DNA of 64,000 nucleotides from Desulfobacula sp. (GTDB taxonomy: Bacteria; Desulfobacterota; Desulfobacteria; Desulfobacterales; Desulfobacteraceae): contig JABGOU010000001.1 of the NCBI GenBank assembly GCA_018645325.1, positions 124,001 through 188,000 of the forward strand, given 5' to 3'. Each line of letters starts with the position of its first letter. The stretch's first letter is position 1. Shown one piece after another: positions 61,449 through 64,000 of the stretch. The notes under the pieces are model-generated. The model was given only the letters and a program-made list of their open reading frames with translations. It made no database searches and had not been told where the DNA came from. The translations under genes were made by a program, and so were the position numbers.

Positions 61449-62918
61449 CTAGTTTCCCGCCACATCGGCCTCAAATTCCTCCAACAGGTCTTTAATGGTT
61501 TTTTTTGCTCCAGGCCGAAGTCCGACAGGTTTATGATTCTCTATAATCTGCCTTGCTTTTTCATAGGCCATCTCAGTAAGATTTTTACCATTGGAGGATT
61601 GCAGCCATTGCGCCCGGGTTTTTCTGTCAAATACCACGGCCTGGGACTGGCTTCTTGTATGTTGAAATGTATGATCATGGGTAAGATAACTTCCACCCGG
61701 GCCTATCTCATCTATGAGATTCAAGGCCATGGATTCCTGGTCAACCTTTACTCCGCTGATCAATTTATGGATATTTGTGATACATTCATGGTCCATGATA
61801 AGTTTGGCATAATCAAAGGTCAAACCCGTTTCCAGGCCTCCTGCACCAAACACCATATTAGCTCCGGACAGGGCAATCGGCAATACGTTAAAGCAAAATT
61901 CGTAGCCTGCCTGGGCATCGGGAGCTTTGGAGTCACTGACACCGGCACCTATTCTGCAGGGAATACCATAATATTGCGCCATTTTTGCAATGGCTGTTCC
62001 CACCATACTCCATTCAGGAGCCCCCACAGACGTCAGTCCTGTTTTCAAATCCATGATAGTGCTGCATGAACCAAAGGTAACACAGGATCCTTTTTTAACT
62101 GCCTGGGCTAGAACCAGTCCTGCAAGATGTTCGGCAATGGTCTGAACAATGGTGCCTGCAAGGGTTACAGGGCCTGTCCCGCCGGAAAGAGCCATGGCCA
62201 TGATATCCACATTTATTCCGGCTTCCAGGGCCGCAATAAGGGTTTCGCAGCATTGAGTCGCCAGGGTCAGAGGACTTGTAACACAGCATGAACAGGTGCA
62301 TATGGGCCTTTCACGTAATTGATCCATTCCCCCCATGGCAGCTGCGGCCATCTTTACTATGGTTTCTACACTTTTTTTATCCACCATTCCGATGGTAATA
62401 TGTTTGCTGTTATGTGTAATTAAAGATTCAAAATTATGTACGGCCTGGGATGCTGCCTTTTTATCTCCGGGGCAAACCGTTCGTTGGCACCAGGCAAGTC
62501 CGTCCAGAGCATCCACAAGGCGATAAACATTGTTACAATCCTCCTTGATTGTATTGCGGTATTGTCTGGTTTTAAGATCAATAAGATTTACCTGCTCACC
62601 AAATGTACTAAATCCCACATGGCCTTTTTCCATATAAAAATCTTTTGCAGGATCACGGGCATAATAGGTCACACTTTTTGCAACACTTGAAAGGCTGTCT
62701 GTAACCATCCATTCTGGAATTTTGACCAGCCAGTTTGATCCTTTCTTTACCACAAGGGCTCCTGCGCTGCCAAAACGTTCCGCTGCTTCTTCCATTTCCA
62801 CAAGCACACCCGTATGTTTTAAAATGTGGCAGGCCCCGCGGTGTATTGTCTCAAGCTCATCTTTAGAAAAAGCATGTAATCCCATTCCAATAGATGTGGT
62901 TAATCCATTTCTGTTCAT
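61449..62918 (-). CDS. MttB-family methyltransferase (non-pyrrolysine)
   Basis: 489 residues from ATG 62918 (MNRNGLTTSIGMGLHAF); an upstream in-frame extension runs through a palindrome and is not expected to be coding. The trimethylamine methyltransferase family pattern is seen in ILKHTGVLVEMEEAAERFG, LALSGGTGPVTLAG-like ALSGGTGPVTLAGTIV and the C-terminal LIDEIGPGGSYLTHDHT. There is no in-frame TAG, so this is one of the non-Pyl members such as glycine-betaine methyltransferase. It moves a methyl group from a quaternary amine to a corrinoid protein, which is not in the window. Confidence 0.85.
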   Translation of the reverse strand: MNRNGLTTSIGMGLHAFSKDELETIHRGACHILKHTGVLVEMEEAAERFGSAGALVVKKGSNWLVKIPEWMVTDSLSSVAKSVTYYARDPAKDFYMEKGHVGFSTFGEQVNLIDLKTRQYRNTIKEDCNNVYRLVDALDGLAWCQRTVCPGDKKAASQAVHNFESLITHNSKHITIGMVDKKSVETIVKMAAAAMGGMDQLRERPICTCSCCVTSPLTLATQCCETLIAALEAGINVDIMAMALSGGTGPVTLAGTIVQTIAEHLAGLVLAQAVKKGSCVTFGSCSTIMDLKTGLTSVGAPEWSMVGTAIAKMAQYYGIPCRIGAGVSDSKAPDAQAGYEFCFNVLPIALSGANMVFGAGGLETGLTFDYAKLIMDHECITNIHKLISGVKVDQESMALNLIDEIGPGGSYLTHDHTFQHTRSQSQAVVFDRKTRAQWLQSSNGKNLTEMAYEKARQIIENHKPVGLRPGAKKTIKDLLEEFEADVAGN

Positions 62919-62960
62919 CGCTTTTTTTCGCCTCGCACCTGTTAAATGATTATCATAAGG

Positions 62961-63021
62961 GGGGTCAGGCTTGCGTAGTTGCGTTTTTGAGCAATAAACG
63001 CAACTACGCAAGCCTGACCCC
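62961..63021. repeat. perfect 26-bp inverted repeat (REP-like or terminator)
   Basis: Left arm 62961-62986 (starts GGGGTCAGGCTTGCG), loop TTGAGCAAT, right arm 62996-63021, perfectly complementary. It fills most of the gap between the GcvT-like gene and MttB. The stem is GC-rich for the region and there is no T-run, so a mobile REP-type element or mRNA stabiliser is as likely as a terminator. Confidence 0.75.
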
Positions 63022-63025
63022 AATA

Positions 63026-64000
63026 CTATCTGCGGATTGCTTTGCCTTTGGGATCGTATAAAACATCAGGTGCAATTTTTGCCCCTATCATCTCTCCAAA
63101 TACCTCCACCATAAGGCCTGTTTCATTTTCATCAAACCCTTTTGGCAGGTATGCAAAACCAATATTCTTTTTAATCGTATGCCCGTATCCCGTGCTTCGC
63201 AGGCGTGAAATGGTTTTTCCGTTCAGGGTCACAGCCTCGCCCCCGTATAGTGTCAGATATTCTTCTTCACCTATGGTAAGGGTGTAAAGCTGCTGTTTTA
63301 TCCCTTGATCCTGAAGTGCAGCAAGAGCATTTTTACCGATAAAATCACCCTTCTGATTCATTTTGACACAATGATCAAGTCCTGCTTCAAAAGGGTTTTC
63401 CAGAGAAGTGATATCACTGGTTAATGCCAGAAACCCTTTTTCCAGCCTCAGGGAATCGATGGCCTTGAATCCACATGGCCTTATCCCGAAATCCTGACCT
63501 GCCGCCCATAGTTGATCCCATACAAAAATGGATTTATCTTTTGGAATATATAATTCCCAGCCCAGCTCACCAACATAGGTTACACGCTGTGCAAAGGCTT
63601 GTATTGAACCTGCTTCTATGTTTTTAGCAGTCATATACGAAAAAGATTTATGGGATATGTCTGATCCTGTGATTTTCTGCAATACATCCCGGGCATTAGG
63701 CCCCCAAAGGCCTATTACGGCATAGTCTTCTGTCACATCTTTGATTTCAACACTCAGGTCATCATCCTTTTGATGCAAACGGATCCATCCCAGATCGGAA
63801 TCAATCAGGGCTGAGCCTGTAATAATGCGAAAGTATTGAGTATCCAGGCGGGTTATCATGATATCTGCTACAATACCACCCTGGTCATTGAGAAATTGAG
63901 TATAGGTCACAGAGCCTTTTGGACGGTCCAGATCGTTATCCGTAAGCCGCTGGATTAAGGGCAATGCCCCTGGCCCTTTAAGTTCAATTTTTCCAAAAGC
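63026..64000 (-). CDS. GcvT-domain protein, 5' part outside window
   Basis: The frame is open from the window end down to the stop at 63026, giving about 324 residues. It matches the folate-binding aminomethyltransferase (GcvT) domain found alone or at the C-terminus of dimethylglycine/sarcosine dehydrogenases: GALPLIQRLTDNDLDRPKG, RVTYVGELGWELYIP, DSLRLEKGFLALTSDIT and NPFEAGLDHCVKM. It removes methyl groups to tetrahydrofolate. With MttB and UroD proteins this fits betaine or dimethylglycine breakdown. DmdA (DMSP demethylase) is also GcvT-like and cannot be excluded. Confidence 0.82.
   Translation of the reverse strand, partial: AFGKIELKGPGALPLIQRLTDNDLDRPKGSVTYTQFLNDQGGIVADIMITRLDTQYFRIITGSALIDSDLGWIRLHQKDDDLSVEIKDVTEDYAVIGLWGPNARDVLQKITGSDISHKSFSYMTAKNIEAGSIQAFAQRVTYVGELGWELYIPKDKSIFVWDQLWAAGQDFGIRPCGFKAIDSLRLEKGFLALTSDITSLENPFEAGLDHCVKMNQKGDFIGKNALAALQDQGIKQQLYTLTIGEEEYLTLYGGEAVTLNGKTISRLRSTGYGHTIKKNIGFAYLPKGFDENETGLMVEVFGEMIGAKIAPDVLYDPKGKAIRR

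Noticed and set aside
61449-62918. Pyrrolysine in the MttB-like protein
   Set aside because: The frame is continuous with no in-frame TAG; it belongs to the non-Pyl branch.
62919-63023. N-terminal extension of the MttB-like gene
   Set aside because: It would translate through the perfect hairpin and lacks family similarity; ATG 62918 gives the normal N-terminus.
1-64000. CRISPR arrays, rRNA or tRNA genes
   Set aside because: No regularly spaced repeats and no recognisable RNA gene were seen by eye; a tRNA scan was not possible here.

Overview
The window looks like a piece of an AT-rich anaerobic deltaproteobacterial chromosome, most likely a sulfate reducer of the Desulfobacterales (Desulfobacula/Desulfobacter-like). 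The reasons are two aldehyde:ferredoxin oxidoreductases, a DUF362/ferredoxin protein, a non-pyrrolysine MttB-family methyltransferase beside a UroD-family methyltransferase, many hybrid histidine kinases with the same H-box, and numerous insertion-sequence remnants. This assignment is inference; no rRNA or tRNA gene was seen.

Layout. 0-0.5 kb: 3' end of a D-2-hydroxyacid dehydrogenase whose close paralogue lies at 19 kb. 0.5-2.8 kb: a PAS hybrid kinase. 2.9-5.5 kb: a decay zone with a truncated cupin (DMSP-lyase-like), an IS1380-type remnant, a truncated semialdehyde dehydrogenase and an agmatine deiminase with one in-frame stop. 5.6-15.5 kb: a polyamine locus, with PotABCD-type importer, saccharopine-dehydrogenase-like enzyme and Lrp regulator on the minus strand, divergent from putrescine aminotransferase, tungsten-type aldehyde oxidoreductase, a MoaD-like protein and a Usp protein. 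15.5-18.5 kb: IS1634 and IS110-type remnants and several tiny Cys-rich or zinc-ribbon proteins. 18.5-23.2 kb: two paralogous small helical proteins, hydroxyacid dehydrogenase, a second aldehyde oxidoreductase and a DUF362 ferredoxin. 23.5-28.7 kb: an H-NOX gas sensor, a diguanylate cyclase and a heme-c hybrid kinase that is cut in two by a complete IS element with an 8-bp target duplication. 28.7-33.3 kb: an SRPBCC-like protein, an M15 peptidase remnant, a PAS/GAF/GGDEF protein and another hybrid kinase.

33.8-47.6 kb: a 14-kb plus-strand signalling cluster with a REC-PAS-REC-GGDEF protein, a zinc-ribbon membrane peptide, a multi-TM kinase, an Rcp-type regulator, a receiver stub, a hybrid kinase, a lone TRAP-type binding protein, a 1,585-residue Cache-HAMP-GAF hybrid kinase with three receivers, and stand-alone CheR and CheB. 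47.6-50.7 kb: Pit phosphate transporter with its DUF47 partner, a DUF2156 protein and a RAYT remnant. 50.7-58.2 kb: an iron/aminoethylphosphonate-type ABC importer divergent from two tandem class III aminotransferase-fold enzymes. 58.2-59.9 kb: a ParB-like/RAM fusion overlapping a metallophosphoesterase. 60-64 kb: UroD-like and MttB-like methyltransferases and a GcvT-domain protein, pointing to demethylation of methylated amines or betaines.

Taken together the window serves uptake and oxidation of amines (polyamines, possibly aminophosphonates, methylamines/betaines) with ferredoxin-linked aldehyde oxidation, surrounded by dense signal transduction. At least ten genes are broken or are remnants. 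The strongest single observation is the IS insertion at 25549-27173: removing the element and one copy of its 8-bp duplication restores one continuous kinase reading frame.
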